A stretch of 64,000 nt of DNA, taken from the NCBI RefSeq assembly GCF_039537665.1, contig NZ_BAABAY010000006.1:1-64000 (forward strand), in the 5' to 3' direction. The position numbers were made by a program, and so were the translations under genes. This DNA is from Gaetbulibacter_A aestuarii (lineage in GTDB: Bacteria > Bacteroidota > Bacteroidia > Flavobacteriales > Flavobacteriaceae). Positions 29,484-39,840 of this stretch are shown here, in pieces; the stretch's first letter is position 1; every line of letters starts with the position of its first letter. The notes beneath the pieces were generated by a model. The model was not told where the DNA came from. It was given only the letters and a program-made list of their open reading frames with translations, and did not search any database.

Positions 29484-30670
29484 TAATACAATCCCTTATT
29501 CTTATCAATTAAATCGATTATAGTTTCTACAGAACCTTTGGATGTAAATTTATCTTCAGGGGTGTTTGTAACGTAATCAACTAACCGGTCAACGGTAGAT
29601 GTCGCTACGTGCATTCGGGTATCACATGATGCGTAATAGATATATACTTTACCATCACAATCCTCAATCCAGCCATTTGAAAATAGTACATTAGATACAT
29701 CGCCATGTCGTTCTTCACCTAAAGGGGCCATAAAATGCCCTGCGGGTTTATGAATTACCTTTGAAATATCGTTTAAATCAGTCATAAACATATACAAGGT
29801 ATACCGTAGGCCTGAAGCCGTATTTCGCACACCATGCGCCAGATGCAACCAACCCTTGTTAGTTTTAATTGGTGAAGGGCCTAAGCCGTTTTTGAGTTCG
29901 TAGATAGTATGGTATTGTCGCGTGTATATTATTTTTTCATCCTCTAAAACAGGGTTTTCCATGTTCTTAATATATCCCAAACCAATGCCTCCGCCGCTAC
30001 CAACATCAACAAACCCGTCTTGTGGTCTGGTGTACAAAGCATATTTTCCCTTAACGAATTCAGGGTGTAATACAACATTGCGTTGCTGGCTTGCAGAAGA
30101 TATTAAATCTGGCAGACGCTCCCAGTTAATTAAATCGTGAGTTCTTACAATACCGGCATTCGCTACGGCCATACTGGTGTCTCCTTTAGGGGCGTTCGGA
30201 TCTTTTCTCTCGGTACAAAAAATACCATAAATCCAACCGTCTTCATGCCTAACCAAACGCATATCATACACATTTGTTTCGGGATTTTCTTTAATTTCAG
30301 GTATCACACAAGGTTTATCCCAAAACTTAAAATTGTCAATACCATTCGGGCTTTCAGCGATAGCAAAAAACGATTTCCGATCATTACCTTCAACTCTTAC
30401 GCATAACACGTAATTGTCATGCCATTTTATTGCACCGGAATTCATTGTAGCATTATAGCCAATACGCTCCAGGGAATTCGGATTTGAATCCGGATTTAAG
30501 TCATAACGCCAATGTATTGGAATATGATCAGAAGTTAATATTGGCTTTTTATAGCGAACGTAAATCCCATTGGAATCTTCTTCCGGTAGGTTTTTCATAC
30601 AGATTAACTTGTTATGATTATGTATGAGTGACTCTAACGTTTGGTTTTTAGTTTTGATTTGTTGATTCAT
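29483..30670 (-). CDS. GH130 4-O-beta-D-mannosyl-D-glucose phosphorylase
   Basis: The protein has 395 residues, cytoplasmic. Motifs fit GH130 subfamily 1: HWRYDLNPDSNP, RIGYNATMNSGAIKW, RVEGNDRKSFFAIAES, EFVKGKYALYTRPQDGF and MAPLGEERHGDVSN. It splits mannosyl-glucose with phosphate into mannose 1-phosphate and glucose. Together with the 2-epimerase and the symporter it forms the known Bacteroidota mannobiose route. Confidence 0.92.
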   Translation of the reverse strand: MNQQIKTKNQTLESLIHNHNKLICMKNLPEEDSNGIYVRYKKPILTSDHIPIHWRYDLNPDSNPNSLERIGYNATMNSGAIKWHDNYVLCVRVEGNDRKSFFAIAESPNGIDNFKFWDKPCVIPEIKENPETNVYDMRLVRHEDGWIYGIFCTERKDPNAPKGDTSMAVANAGIVRTHDLINWERLPDLISSASQQRNVVLHPEFVKGKYALYTRPQDGFVDVGSGGGIGLGYIKNMENPVLEDEKIIYTRQYHTIYELKNGLGPSPIKTNKGWLHLAHGVRNTASGLRYTLYMFMTDLNDISKVIHKPAGHFMAPLGEERHGDVSNVLFSNGWIEDCDGKVYIYYASCDTRMHVATSTVDRLVDYVTNTPEDKFTSKGSVETIIDLIDKNKGLY

Positions 30671-30672
30671 AA

Positions 30673-32511
30673 TTAATCTAATTTTTTATTGAGGGAGTTC
30701 CACCAATATTTCTTTAATAATATCAAACATATAATTGTTACCGCGAGTGTGACAAATAATGGAATTGTTTGTCTAAAAATTAAATACATGGGTAATATTA
30801 CCAGAGCGGTTTGTGCTATCACACCAATAACTACATTGAACATATCAATTCCAAAATCAGTATTTTTTTTAATGACGGTGCCTTCCGCTATAATTTTATC
30901 ATGAACAGGTTTCCAGAATCCCCAGGGTCTCACATTTATATAAAAAGTTTTAAGTACTTTTTCTTCTGTTGGGGGAGCGGAATAGGTTCCGAGTACAGAG
31001 CCGATTACAGATATAAGAAGCAATAGCGGGAAAAGGTACAGGCTCAGAACCTCTGGGAAAAGTTCCGGAATGATCGCGGCAGCTATCAAACCTGATACCA
31101 TACCCCAGAAAAACCCTTCCCCGTTAAAGCGCCACCAGTGCCATTTTAAAATATTGGCTCCAACATAACTACCGTATAAAACTGATACAATCCATTGTAG
31201 TACAGAATTCACATCTTTTGCAAATAAGCCAATGATGATGCTGATAATAACAACGAGAATACCCATGATATAGTTCATGTTTTTGATTTGCTTTGAGGAT
31301 GCATTTTTGTTTTTGTATTTCAAATAAATATCATTCACGATATAGGCCTGGGCAGCATTTAGCGTACCGGCAAAGGTTGACATGAATGCTGAAATTAAGC
31401 CGGCTAACAAAAGCCCAAGTAGGCCAACCGGAACAAATTCTTTGATGGCGTTTGGCAAAATGAGCTCAAAATCGATGTTTCCGGCGGTATTCATCAAATC
31501 CATTTTTTCGTAGAATATTAAGGCTAAAGCACCAAATCCGGCGATCATTAGATACCTGACAGGCATTAGTATTACAGAAACAAAGCCACTCATTTTGGAA
31601 GCTTCAGCGGGTGATTTTGTGGATAATATTTTTTGCATATCGTAATTGGGTGCAGGTCCTGCAATACTCACAAGAATGCCCTTGAACACCATCATCATGA
31701 AGAAAACTGTAAATAAACTAAATCCGTCCTCCCTAATTTTTTGGTTTACTTCAGGTATAATATGCGCCCAATCCAGGTTGAGCTCCCAACCAAAAAATGG
31801 ACTTAACCAACCCTCTGGTACATTTAAACCGTAATTACCTACAGCTACAAATCCTAAATAACCAATGACTACTGCTGAAATGGTCATTATAGCAAACTGA
31901 ATAACATCAGCCCAAACAATACCAGACATGCCGCCCAAAAGAGAATAGAATACCGCAAAACAAGTAAAAATAATACCATAGAAATGGGGGACAAACTGCG
32001 GTGCTATGGAAAAAGGAACATACTTGCTCGCCACTTCCCAGGGGATAAATATTTCAACAAATTTCCCTAATCCAATAAAACCATAGGCTAAAAAGCCAAG
32101 GCATAAAACCAGAGCAAATATCACAACAATAATATGTGAAAGCTTAGCGCCCTTTTCAAAACCAAAACGTGTTCCTATCCATTCTGCGCCCGTTGTTGCT
32201 CTGGAACGGCGTAACCATTTGGAAAGATATACCATTAAAAAAACCTGATTAAAAATAGGCCATAACCACGGTATCCATGCACTTTTTAAACCATAAACGA
32301 ACATTAATGTTACCAACCAAATTGTTCCGGAAATATCGAACATTCCGGAAGCGTTGGATAGCCCAAGTAAATACCACGGAATCCTGTTACCGCCAAGCAG
32401 ATAATCTTCTTTACTGCGTTGTGCCTGGTTCTTCAGTAATAAACCTATGATAACTATAGCTAGCAAGTATAGTACAATAATCAAGATATCAACGGAGTGT
32501 AATAAGTTCAT
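30673..32511 (-). CDS. Sodium:solute symporter, probable mannobiose importer
   Basis: The protein has 612 residues with about 14 membrane helices. The SSS signature appears in the N-terminal half: GNRIPWYLLGLSNASGMFDISGT and GGMSGIVWADVIQFAIM. The C-terminal part is extended, as in sugar-transporting members. Its place between GH130 and GH26, 2 bases from each, supports uptake of mannobiose or mannosyl oligosaccharide across the inner membrane. The substrate is inferred. Confidence 0.88.
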   Translation of the reverse strand: MNLLHSVDILIIVLYLLAIVIIGLLLKNQAQRSKEDYLLGGNRIPWYLLGLSNASGMFDISGTIWLVTLMFVYGLKSAWIPWLWPIFNQVFLMVYLSKWLRRSRATTGAEWIGTRFGFEKGAKLSHIIVVIFALVLCLGFLAYGFIGLGKFVEIFIPWEVASKYVPFSIAPQFVPHFYGIIFTCFAVFYSLLGGMSGIVWADVIQFAIMTISAVVIGYLGFVAVGNYGLNVPEGWLSPFFGWELNLDWAHIIPEVNQKIREDGFSLFTVFFMMMVFKGILVSIAGPAPNYDMQKILSTKSPAEASKMSGFVSVILMPVRYLMIAGFGALALIFYEKMDLMNTAGNIDFELILPNAIKEFVPVGLLGLLLAGLISAFMSTFAGTLNAAQAYIVNDIYLKYKNKNASSKQIKNMNYIMGILVVIISIIIGLFAKDVNSVLQWIVSVLYGSYVGANILKWHWWRFNGEGFFWGMVSGLIAAAIIPELFPEVLSLYLFPLLLLISVIGSVLGTYSAPPTEEKVLKTFYINVRPWGFWKPVHDKIIAEGTVIKKNTDFGIDMFNVVIGVIAQTALVILPMYLIFRQTIPLFVTLAVTIICLILLKKYWWNSLNKKLD

Positions 32512-32513
32512 TA

Positions 32514-33629
32514 TTAGAGTTCTTTTATGTCTTTGAGGAATAAGGTTTTGGGAAATTCTGCAAATTTTATAAAGTCAGTGGCATTCTTTTGTCCTTGAAA
32601 AGGAATATAGTGATGACTCTCACGAGCATTTCTCCAAAAAAGGACCCAAGATATTCCTGAATTTTTCACCGTTGGATATAAGACATTCGTAAACCAGTTC
32701 GTAGTATCTATTTTATCTAAACCCGTTTCAGTAAGGGCGTAAAGTTTATTTTTGGCTGTAGCAATTGTTTTTAAAAGGTTCAGATCATTTTTTAAGGCAT
32801 TTTTATAATTTTCCGAATCTTCAAAATCATATATGTCGATACCTAAAATATCTACATAATTATCTCCCGGATAATATTTTAAATAATCTTCATCCTGATT
32901 AAGCCAATTAGGTGAATAGGCGTATAATAAGTTATGAACCTTATGCTCATCCCGCAACGAAGTTATGGTTTCAATCCATAATTTTTTATAATCTTCAGGT
33001 ATACAATTGTTGGCTCCCCACCAAAACCAGCTACCATTCATCTCATGATAAGGTCTAAAGATCACAGGAATTTTTCTTCCTCTGTATTTTAAACTTTTAA
33101 AAAATTTAGCAACCCTTTCAATCCAGAGGTTATATTTCTCCTTGTATTCCCCCTTGCTGATAATTTTATTTACAGCAGGGATAGTGTCCCAGGAGCTTCC
33201 ATTAGTTATGGGGTTGTCCGCATGCCAACTAACCGTTATTAAACCACCTTCTTTGTAGGCTTCGGTTATCAGTTTTTTCATCGTAACGAAATTTACCGAA
33301 TCCAGGTTTTTAGTATCTCCTAACTCTATATGCCCGATATCAAAACCAAATACGGCTGGAAAATCTCCACTCAGATCCATCATATCGCTTTTTTTCAAGA
33401 GGGTAGAATCGTTTTGTTTCCATCTTATACCATAAGATGTTGCATCTTGCTGGCCAATAGCAAATCCTTTTTTAGACAATACATAAAGTTTCTTATGGAG
33501 TTTTTTTGTTGAACGGGTCAATTTCGAGTCTACTAAATCAGGTTTTTGATAGGCTTCGTTGTAAAGTGATTTACATGAGCAAAGGATAAAAGCTGATAAA
33601 AATAAAATAGGGTATAGCTTGTGGTACAT
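32514..33629 (-). CDS. GH26 beta-mannanase (lipoprotein)
   Basis: The protein has about 371 residues from the ATG at 33629; the frame is open further up to 33764, but only the 33629 start gives a proper lipobox (LSAFILCSC-KSL). The GH26 domain carries the acid/base Glu in FRPYHEMNGSWFWWG and the nucleophile in YALTETGLD. It is the first gene of the minus-strand mannan operon. It is a paralogue of 26741-28309 without the Calx-beta domain. Confidence 0.9.
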   Translation of the reverse strand: MYHKLYPILFLSAFILCSCKSLYNEAYQKPDLVDSKLTRSTKKLHKKLYVLSKKGFAIGQQDATSYGIRWKQNDSTLLKKSDMMDLSGDFPAVFGFDIGHIELGDTKNLDSVNFVTMKKLITEAYKEGGLITVSWHADNPITNGSSWDTIPAVNKIISKGEYKEKYNLWIERVAKFFKSLKYRGRKIPVIFRPYHEMNGSWFWWGANNCIPEDYKKLWIETITSLRDEHKVHNLLYAYSPNWLNQDEDYLKYYPGDNYVDILGIDIYDFEDSENYKNALKNDLNLLKTIATAKNKLYALTETGLDKIDTTNWFTNVLYPTVKNSGISWVLFWRNARESHHYIPFQGQKNATDFIKFAEFPKTLFLKDIKEL

Positions 33630-33739
33630 TACAAATTTGGAAACGGTTAGTTGGTATGTATTACATAATTTCGATAAAATTCTATTATGGAATTTATAAA
33701 TTAATACCATAATAATGAGCATGTGCAACCCACGAATAA

Positions 33740-33747
33740 CAAAATTA
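33740..33747 (-). promoter_or_regulatory. Candidate -7 element of the mannan operon
   Basis: The minus strand reads TAATTTTG (TAnnTTTG) about 110 bases upstream of the GH26 ATG. A TTTG lies 14 bases further up, closer than the usual 17-23, so the call is tentative. Confidence 0.35.
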
Positions 33748-33819
33748 ATTATATTTACCCTCAAATCCTGATATTATTTTGTCAATAACTGAACCTAAAA
33801 ACACAAATACCATATTCAA

Positions 33820-34692
33820 ATGGCAAAAAAAGTAAAAAGAGAAATCACCCCTTTAGCGGCTGGAGACAGCTTTTTGGTTTTTGATCGAATAAAGTCAGAA
33901 TTTGACTTTCCTATTCATTTTCATCCTGAATTTGAGCTTAACTTCATTAAAAATGGTAAAGGAGTAAAACGTATAGTAGGAGATAGTGTTGAGGAGATTG
34001 AAAATATCGAACTGGTATTAATTGGTCCAAATTTGCATCACGGTTGGTTGACTAATAATGTAAAGGGCAGATCCTTTCATGAGATCACCATGCAATTCCA
34101 TGAAGATCTTTTTGATGAAAAATTATTGTCCAAACAAATCATGAAACCTATAAAGGATATGCTTAGTCGATCGGTTCACGGTATTTTGTTTTCTGAAAAG
34201 ACAACTAGTAGTATGTACGAGAGGTTCAAGCGGATCTCAAAGATTGATGGTATGGATTATTTTCTAGAATTCTTATCCATTTTATACGATTTATCAAATT
34301 CCAGAAATCAAAGGCTTTTGTCTACCTATACAGCAGGAAAGGAAAGCTTTGAGAATAGTGATAAAATAAAGACAGTTTATGATTATGTGCATGAACATTA
34401 CGGTCGGAAAATTACGTTACAAGAAATTTCAAACCTGGTTAATATGAGTGAGGTTTCATTTAACAGATTTATAAAGAAACGTACTGGAAAAACTTTTGTA
34501 GATTATGTTAATGATGTCAGAATTGGTTATGCGACTATGAAATTAATAGAAAAGGATCACAATATTTCAGAAATTGCTTTTTCTTGTGGTTTTAATAATA
34601 TTGCTAATTTCAACCGTGTCTTTAAAAAGCTTAAAAAACGCACGCCGAGTCAGTATGTTCAGGAATTTTCCGGTATTAAGAGGATTTTATAA
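33820..34692 (+). CDS. AraC-family regulator with cupin sensor domain
   Basis: The protein has 290 residues. The N-terminal cupin-like fold holds DFPIHFHPEFELNFI (about 28-42) and LHHGWL. The C-terminal double helix-turn-helix spans about 185-285, with ITLQEISNLVNMSEVSFNRFIKKRTGKTF and ISEIAFSCGFNNIANFNRVFKK. It lies between the two arms of the mannan locus, divergent from the minus-strand operon, and probably activates both on sensing a mannan breakdown product. Confidence 0.88.
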   Translation: MAKKVKREITPLAAGDSFLVFDRIKSEFDFPIHFHPEFELNFIKNGKGVKRIVGDSVEEIENIELVLIGPNLHHGWLTNNVKGRSFHEITMQFHEDLFDEKLLSKQIMKPIKDMLSRSVHGILFSEKTTSSMYERFKRISKIDGMDYFLEFLSILYDLSNSRNQRLLSTYTAGKESFENSDKIKTVYDYVHEHYGRKITLQEISNLVNMSEVSFNRFIKKRTGKTFVDYVNDVRIGYATMKLIEKDHNISEIAFSCGFNNIANFNRVFKKLKKRTPSQYVQEFSGIKRIL

Positions 34693-35126
34693 AGCCAATA
34701 TCTTAGATGGTGTTATTATATATCCTCAACTTCGAATACTTATTATATATAGTTGATAAGCAAGATATTAATAAAGAAATAATATTTGATGCGTCATTTA
34801 AGCTTTTATTTATCGGTGTAATTAGCACATTTCTTTAATTAAAAAACGATTAGTTTTATTTCTTACAATTCTTAAAAATTACCGTGGTTAGGTATCAATT
34901 CTTACCCTTGATATTTCATGATTTTTGATATTCCAATACCATTATTTCTTTTTTTTTATCTCATTTTCTAAGTATTTCGATTTTTTATTATTAGTGAATG
35001 ACAAAATAGTATTATAGTTAAGTGCTTTTTAGTTTTAATTTTGATTTCTAAACCTTGAGTACACATTTTCATACAATAAAGAAAGTGCTTTACTCCAAAC
35101 AGTTACTAACTTAACTAATTTAAACC
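34693..35126. other. Intergenic region upstream of the SusC gene
   Basis: 434 very AT-rich bases without a gene. No clear TAnnTTTG promoter or palindrome was found. It presumably contains the susCD promoter and AraC operator. Confidence 0.4.
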
Positions 35127-38100
35127 ATGCTAAAATTATTTACGAATAACTTTTTTCGTATCGGTAAACATTACTTCTTTTTTGTGTTGTTTTGTATCTT
35201 AAGTCAATTTTTGTCGGCTCAAAATACGATTCAGGGAACAGTTACTGATTCAAACGGCATTCCTTTAGCCGGAGTAAATATTATCGAGAAAGGGACATCA
35301 AATGGTGTTGTTTCAAATTTTGATGGATTTTATAGTATTAAAGTCGCTGAAGAGGCTGCTTTGGTATTTAGCTTCCTTGGATTTGTTACGACCGAAATTA
35401 AAGTAACGAGCAGTTCAACCCAAAATATTCAACTTGAAGAAGACCTTGAAAGTCTTAACGAAGTTGTAGTGATTGGATACGGCTCTCAGTTAAAAGAAGA
35501 AATTTCAGGTGCTGTTTCCACTATTGAAACCAAGGATTTGGAGACGATTCCTCAGGTAAGTGTTGATCAAATGATGCAAGGTCGCGCTGCCGGTGTAAAT
35601 GTAACTACTAACTCGGGTCAGCCTGGTGCTGCAGTTTCAGTGCGTATTAGAGGAGTTAATTCAATTTCAGGATCTAGTGAGCCATTGTATATTATAGACG
35701 GTGTACCGGTTCCCGGTGAATCTGAAGCAGGTGGTACAAGTCCGTTAAATTCATTAAACGAAAATGACATCGCTGATATAAGTATTCTAAAGGATGCTTC
35801 AGCAACGGCCATTTATGGTTCAAGAGGCTCTAATGGTGTCGTTATTATTACAACAAAACGTGGTAAAAAAAGTAAAGGAACTATCAGCATTAATTCCTAT
35901 GTTGGTATTCAGGAACCTACAAATATTCTGGATGTCTTAACACTTCCTGAATATGCCAAACTACAAAACGCCATTAATGATATTTATAATCTTGATCCAA
36001 TCGTTGAATTTTCTCACCCTGAATTATTAGGTCCCGGAACAAATTGGCAACAAGAAATTTTTAGCAACGCCTATATTGAAAACCATCAAATATCATTTAG
36101 AGGTGGTTCAGAAAATGTTAATTATTTTATTTCTGCAGGGCATTTAGAACAAGATGGTACGGTATTAGCTTCGGGTTTTAATCGTTCTACCATAAGAGCT
36201 AATATAGATGCGAAGATCAATGACAAAATTAAAGTTGGTATAAATTTAACTGCAAGCCGTGTTAATGAAAAAATCACATTGAACGGGCGAAGTGATGGCA
36301 TTATAGGGTTATCCCTTTTAAACAGTCCTGCCATTGCGGTCTACAATCCGGATGGGAGTTTTGCTGGCCCCAGTTTAAGAGACGATTTTAGAACTGAAAA
36401 CCCTATTGCCAAGGCGCTCAGCTTAAAGAATAATTTAAGGCGAAATAGAATTTTAGGGAATATTTATGCTGAATTTCAAATTGCCAAAAATCTGTCCTTC
36501 AGAACAGAGTTTGGGGGAGATTTTGGAACTATCCTAAATAATCAATTTACCCCGCGTTATTCCTATGGAGAGATCCAGGTTGCAAACAATACCTTAAGTG
36601 TAGCCAATAACTACAATGATTTTTGGATTATTAAAAACTTTTTAACCTATGATAACACTTTTGGTGAAAAACATAAGGTAACCGTTATGGTAGGAACTGA
36701 GTCTCAGGAATCCAGCTATGGAGGAGTAACCTCTACTGATGGAAATTTTGTGGGTAATGATTTTCCTGTTTTGGGAACAGGAGATGCTGCAGACAATAAT
36801 ACGCAATTTAAGGCCAGTCAGGCATTAGAATCCTATTTTGGCAGACTCATTTATTCGTTCAACAATAAATATAGTATTACCGCTTCGATGCGAGCTGATG
36901 GATCCTCGAAATTTTCGGAAGGCAACAAATGGGGATATTTTCCATCCATCTCGGGTGCCTGGCAATTATCAAAGGAGTCTTTTATGGATGATTTCGACGC
37001 CATTCAGAATATAAAAATCTACGGCGGTTACGGTGAAGTAGGAAACCAAAATATACCAAACTTTGCATATGGATCCAGATTAAACCCGGTAAACACCGGA
37101 TTGGGTACAGGATTTTTAGTAACTAATTTTGCGAATCCTGATTTAACCTGGGAATCATCAACTCAAGCAAACCTTGGTATTGATTTTTCATTATTCAATA
37201 ATAGTTTAAATGCTACTGTTGAATTGTATAACAAAGTTTCAAAAGATTTCTTATTCCAGTTTGCTTCTACAAATTTTGCTACGGGTGGTATGTCCCCTGG
37301 CGCAATTAATCCACCTTGGGTAAACTTAGGTAAAATGGTAAACAAGGGTATTGATGTAACCCTGAATTACAAAATGGATTACGATGATAATTTTTCATGG
37401 AATTCAACCTTAACGGTATCCCATTATAAAAATAAGGTAACAGATCTTGGTGATGTTCCTCAAATAAACGGAGCCATGAATATTAATTATGATGGTCAAC
37501 AAAATATCACCATTACAAGAGCCGGCGATCCAATTGGTCTGTTCTATGGGCTGGAAGTAGAGGGCATTTTTAGATCTGTTGATGATTTTAATGGAGCGCC
37601 TATTCAGTATGGACGACCATTTGAAGATGCCCTTTTTGGAACAACCTGGTTGGGTGATATTAAATTCAAAGATCAAAATAATGATGGCGTAATTGATGAT
37701 AACGACAGAACTGTTATTGGTAATCCGCATCCGGATTTCACGTTTGGTTTCCAAAATTCATTTCGATACAAAAACTTCGACCTTTCAGTGTTTCTTCAAG
37801 GCTCTTACGGGAACGATGTGTTTAATGGAATAAATAGGTTGCTAACCGCAGGAAATAGAACATATACCAATCAATTATCATCCGTTTTAGATTACTGGTC
37901 TGTGGATAATCCGGATGCCTCAGCTCCTCGTTTGGCGAGAAATGATACGCGAAATATAGAAATTTCGGATAGATACATTGAAGATGGTTCTTATGTAAGA
38001 ATACAAAATGTCACTATTGGCTATACGCTCGATTCAAAGATTTCAGAGAAAATAGGATTTAGTTTACTTAAAATTTACGGTAGTATTCAAAATTTGTACA

Positions 38101-38231
38101 CATTCACGAACTACTCTGGTTACGATCCTGAAATAGGATCATATAATCAAAACACTCTATTAACAGGTATTGACGCAGGACGATATCCCTCGCCTCGAAC
38201 CTTTACTATAGGTGTAAATGTTGAATTTTAA
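35127..38231 (+). CDS. SusC/RagA-like TonB-dependent outer-membrane transporter
   Basis: The protein has 1034 residues. A signal peptide ends near LSAQNT (about 32); a carboxypeptidase-regulatory-like domain follows (about 35-115, IQGTVTDSNGIPLAGVNI, NFDGFYSI), then the plug (EVVVIGYGSQLKEE to ATAIYGSRGSNGVVIITTKRGK) and a beta-barrel ending in FTIGVNVEF. It imports mannooligosaccharides through the outer membrane with the SusD protein directly downstream. Confidence 0.95.
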   Translation: MLKLFTNNFFRIGKHYFFFVLFCILSQFLSAQNTIQGTVTDSNGIPLAGVNIIEKGTSNGVVSNFDGFYSIKVAEEAALVFSFLGFVTTEIKVTSSSTQNIQLEEDLESLNEVVVIGYGSQLKEEISGAVSTIETKDLETIPQVSVDQMMQGRAAGVNVTTNSGQPGAAVSVRIRGVNSISGSSEPLYIIDGVPVPGESEAGGTSPLNSLNENDIADISILKDASATAIYGSRGSNGVVIITTKRGKKSKGTISINSYVGIQEPTNILDVLTLPEYAKLQNAINDIYNLDPIVEFSHPELLGPGTNWQQEIFSNAYIENHQISFRGGSENVNYFISAGHLEQDGTVLASGFNRSTIRANIDAKINDKIKVGINLTASRVNEKITLNGRSDGIIGLSLLNSPAIAVYNPDGSFAGPSLRDDFRTENPIAKALSLKNNLRRNRILGNIYAEFQIAKNLSFRTEFGGDFGTILNNQFTPRYSYGEIQVANNTLSVANNYNDFWIIKNFLTYDNTFGEKHKVTVMVGTESQESSYGGVTSTDGNFVGNDFPVLGTGDAADNNTQFKASQALESYFGRLIYSFNNKYSITASMRADGSSKFSEGNKWGYFPSISGAWQLSKESFMDDFDAIQNIKIYGGYGEVGNQNIPNFAYGSRLNPVNTGLGTGFLVTNFANPDLTWESSTQANLGIDFSLFNNSLNATVELYNKVSKDFLFQFASTNFATGGMSPGAINPPWVNLGKMVNKGIDVTLNYKMDYDDNFSWNSTLTVSHYKNKVTDLGDVPQINGAMNINYDGQQNITITRAGDPIGLFYGLEVEGIFRSVDDFNGAPIQYGRPFEDALFGTTWLGDIKFKDQNNDGVIDDNDRTVIGNPHPDFTFGFQNSFRYKNFDLSVFLQGSYGNDVFNGINRLLTAGNRTYTNQLSSVLDYWSVDNPDASAPRLARNDTRNIEISDRYIEDGSYVRIQNVTIGYTLDSKISEKIGFSLLKIYGSIQNLYTFTNYSGYDPEIGSYNQNTLLTGIDAGRYPSPRTFTIGVNVEF

Positions 38232-38257
38232 TTAGAGTTAATTTAAAGAATCATAAA

Positions 38258-39829
38258 ATGGAAAATTTAATCAAAACCAAATATATTTTATTTATTACCG
38301 TCCTAATTTTTAGTATTACTTCCTGTGATAAAGAGTTCTTAGATCGCCCACCAGAGGATTCGTTTAACGTTGCTGATTTTTTTCAAACGGAGGATCAGGT
38401 TGTGGCCTCTACTAATGCGTTATACTCAGTGCCTTGGTACGATTTTAACGAAAACACGATTTGGGTTTTCGGAGAATTAAGTTCGGGAAATTGTCGTACA
38501 TGGGATCCGCGTAACGCCGATTTTGTAAACTTTGCTGTTAATGGCAATAATGCTCAAATTAGTAGAACCTGGGAGGCACTTTTTGCTGTTGTTGCTCAGG
38601 CCAATACAATAATAAATACATTACCGGAAGCTGTTAATCCAAATGTTCCTTCCGGGGTGGTAAATAATGCATTAGGTGAAGCCAGATTCATAAGAGCTGT
38701 AGCTTATTTCTACATTGTTAGAATTTGGGGTTCAGTGCCAATTATTGAAAACAATGCAGATATTGTTCTGGAACCTAAGATAGCGCGAAATCCGGTTGAG
38801 GATATTTATAGATTTATCAGAGAAGACCTTGAATTTGCTGTCGCAAATTGCTATCCAAAAATAAGAGGTGCTAATTACGCCGAAAATGCCAGAGTTTCAA
38901 GTGGTAGCGCAAAGGCAATGCTTGCTAAGATTTACCTTTATGAAAGAAATTATCAAATGGCCTATCAGCTTGCTGATGAGGTAATAAATTCAGGTGAATT
39001 TAAATTATTCGGTGGCGACGGTGCAGATGGCGATTCTTCCGGAAGCTATTTTGATTTATTTATACCTGAGAATGATAATAACCCAGAATCGATATTTGCT
39101 CTCCAATGGACGAGCTCCAGCCGTTATTCGGAAGGTAACGGATTACAATCTTTATTGGCTCCATCCGGTTTTACCGGAGGTTCTGATGGATATTCTGCCA
39201 TTGGTATTTCCCCTGATCTTTTACAAGCTTATGAAGCTGGTGATCTCAGATTTTATGCTACGTTTATGGAGAGGAATGCTTTTTATCCAAATCTTAACGG
39301 TGGCTATGTGGTGCCAGATAACATAGATTTTCAGGGAACGCGACACGGAATTAAAAAATACGTTGTAGGAGCAGATTATGCGATTGCTCGGGATGATGGA
39401 AGCGGAATTACTTCAACTCCAAATAATACTTACATATTGCGTTATGGTGAATTGTTATTAATTCACGCCGAAGCTGCTTTGAATGGTGGAGGACCAGTTT
39501 CCAGTGGAGTTGAATCATTTAATAAAATACGACGAAGAGCGGGCTTACCAGAAATTGCAAATCCTACACTGGATGATGTATTTCATGAAAGACGTATTGA
39601 ATTGGCTATGGAATTTGAGTTCTGGTATGATGTAGTAAGACAAGATCCCGCCACCGCCATCGCATTTTTAAGCAATACCGATAGAGGAACTTATAACAGT
39701 GACACGGGTGAATTACAATCTGAATTTTTTCAAGCAACCATGGATGATTTGTTATTTCCCTATCCAACTGTAGAAACACAAAATAATCCAGCCTTACTAG
39801 AGGCTCCAGTACCTTACGATTTCAAATAA
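38258..39829 (+). CDS. SusD/RagB-like surface glycan-binding lipoprotein
   Basis: The protein has 523 residues. The lipobox is FSITSC-DKEFLDRPP; the TPR-like SusD fold is shown by FFQTEDQVVASTNALY, GEARFIRAVAYFYIVRIWGSVP, YILRYGELLLIHAEAALNGG and RRRAGLPEI...ERRIELAMEFEFWYDVVR. It forms the lid of the SusC channel and binds mannan chains at the cell surface. Confidence 0.95.
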   Translation: MENLIKTKYILFITVLIFSITSCDKEFLDRPPEDSFNVADFFQTEDQVVASTNALYSVPWYDFNENTIWVFGELSSGNCRTWDPRNADFVNFAVNGNNAQISRTWEALFAVVAQANTIINTLPEAVNPNVPSGVVNNALGEARFIRAVAYFYIVRIWGSVPIIENNADIVLEPKIARNPVEDIYRFIREDLEFAVANCYPKIRGANYAENARVSSGSAKAMLAKIYLYERNYQMAYQLADEVINSGEFKLFGGDGADGDSSGSYFDLFIPENDNNPESIFALQWTSSSRYSEGNGLQSLLAPSGFTGGSDGYSAIGISPDLLQAYEAGDLRFYATFMERNAFYPNLNGGYVVPDNIDFQGTRHGIKKYVVGADYAIARDDGSGITSTPNNTYILRYGELLLIHAEAALNGGGPVSSGVESFNKIRRRAGLPEIANPTLDDVFHERRIELAMEFEFWYDVVRQDPATAIAFLSNTDRGTYNSDTGELQSEFFQATMDDLLFPYPTVETQNNPALLEAPVPYDFK

Positions 39830-39840
39830 AAAGTTAAACT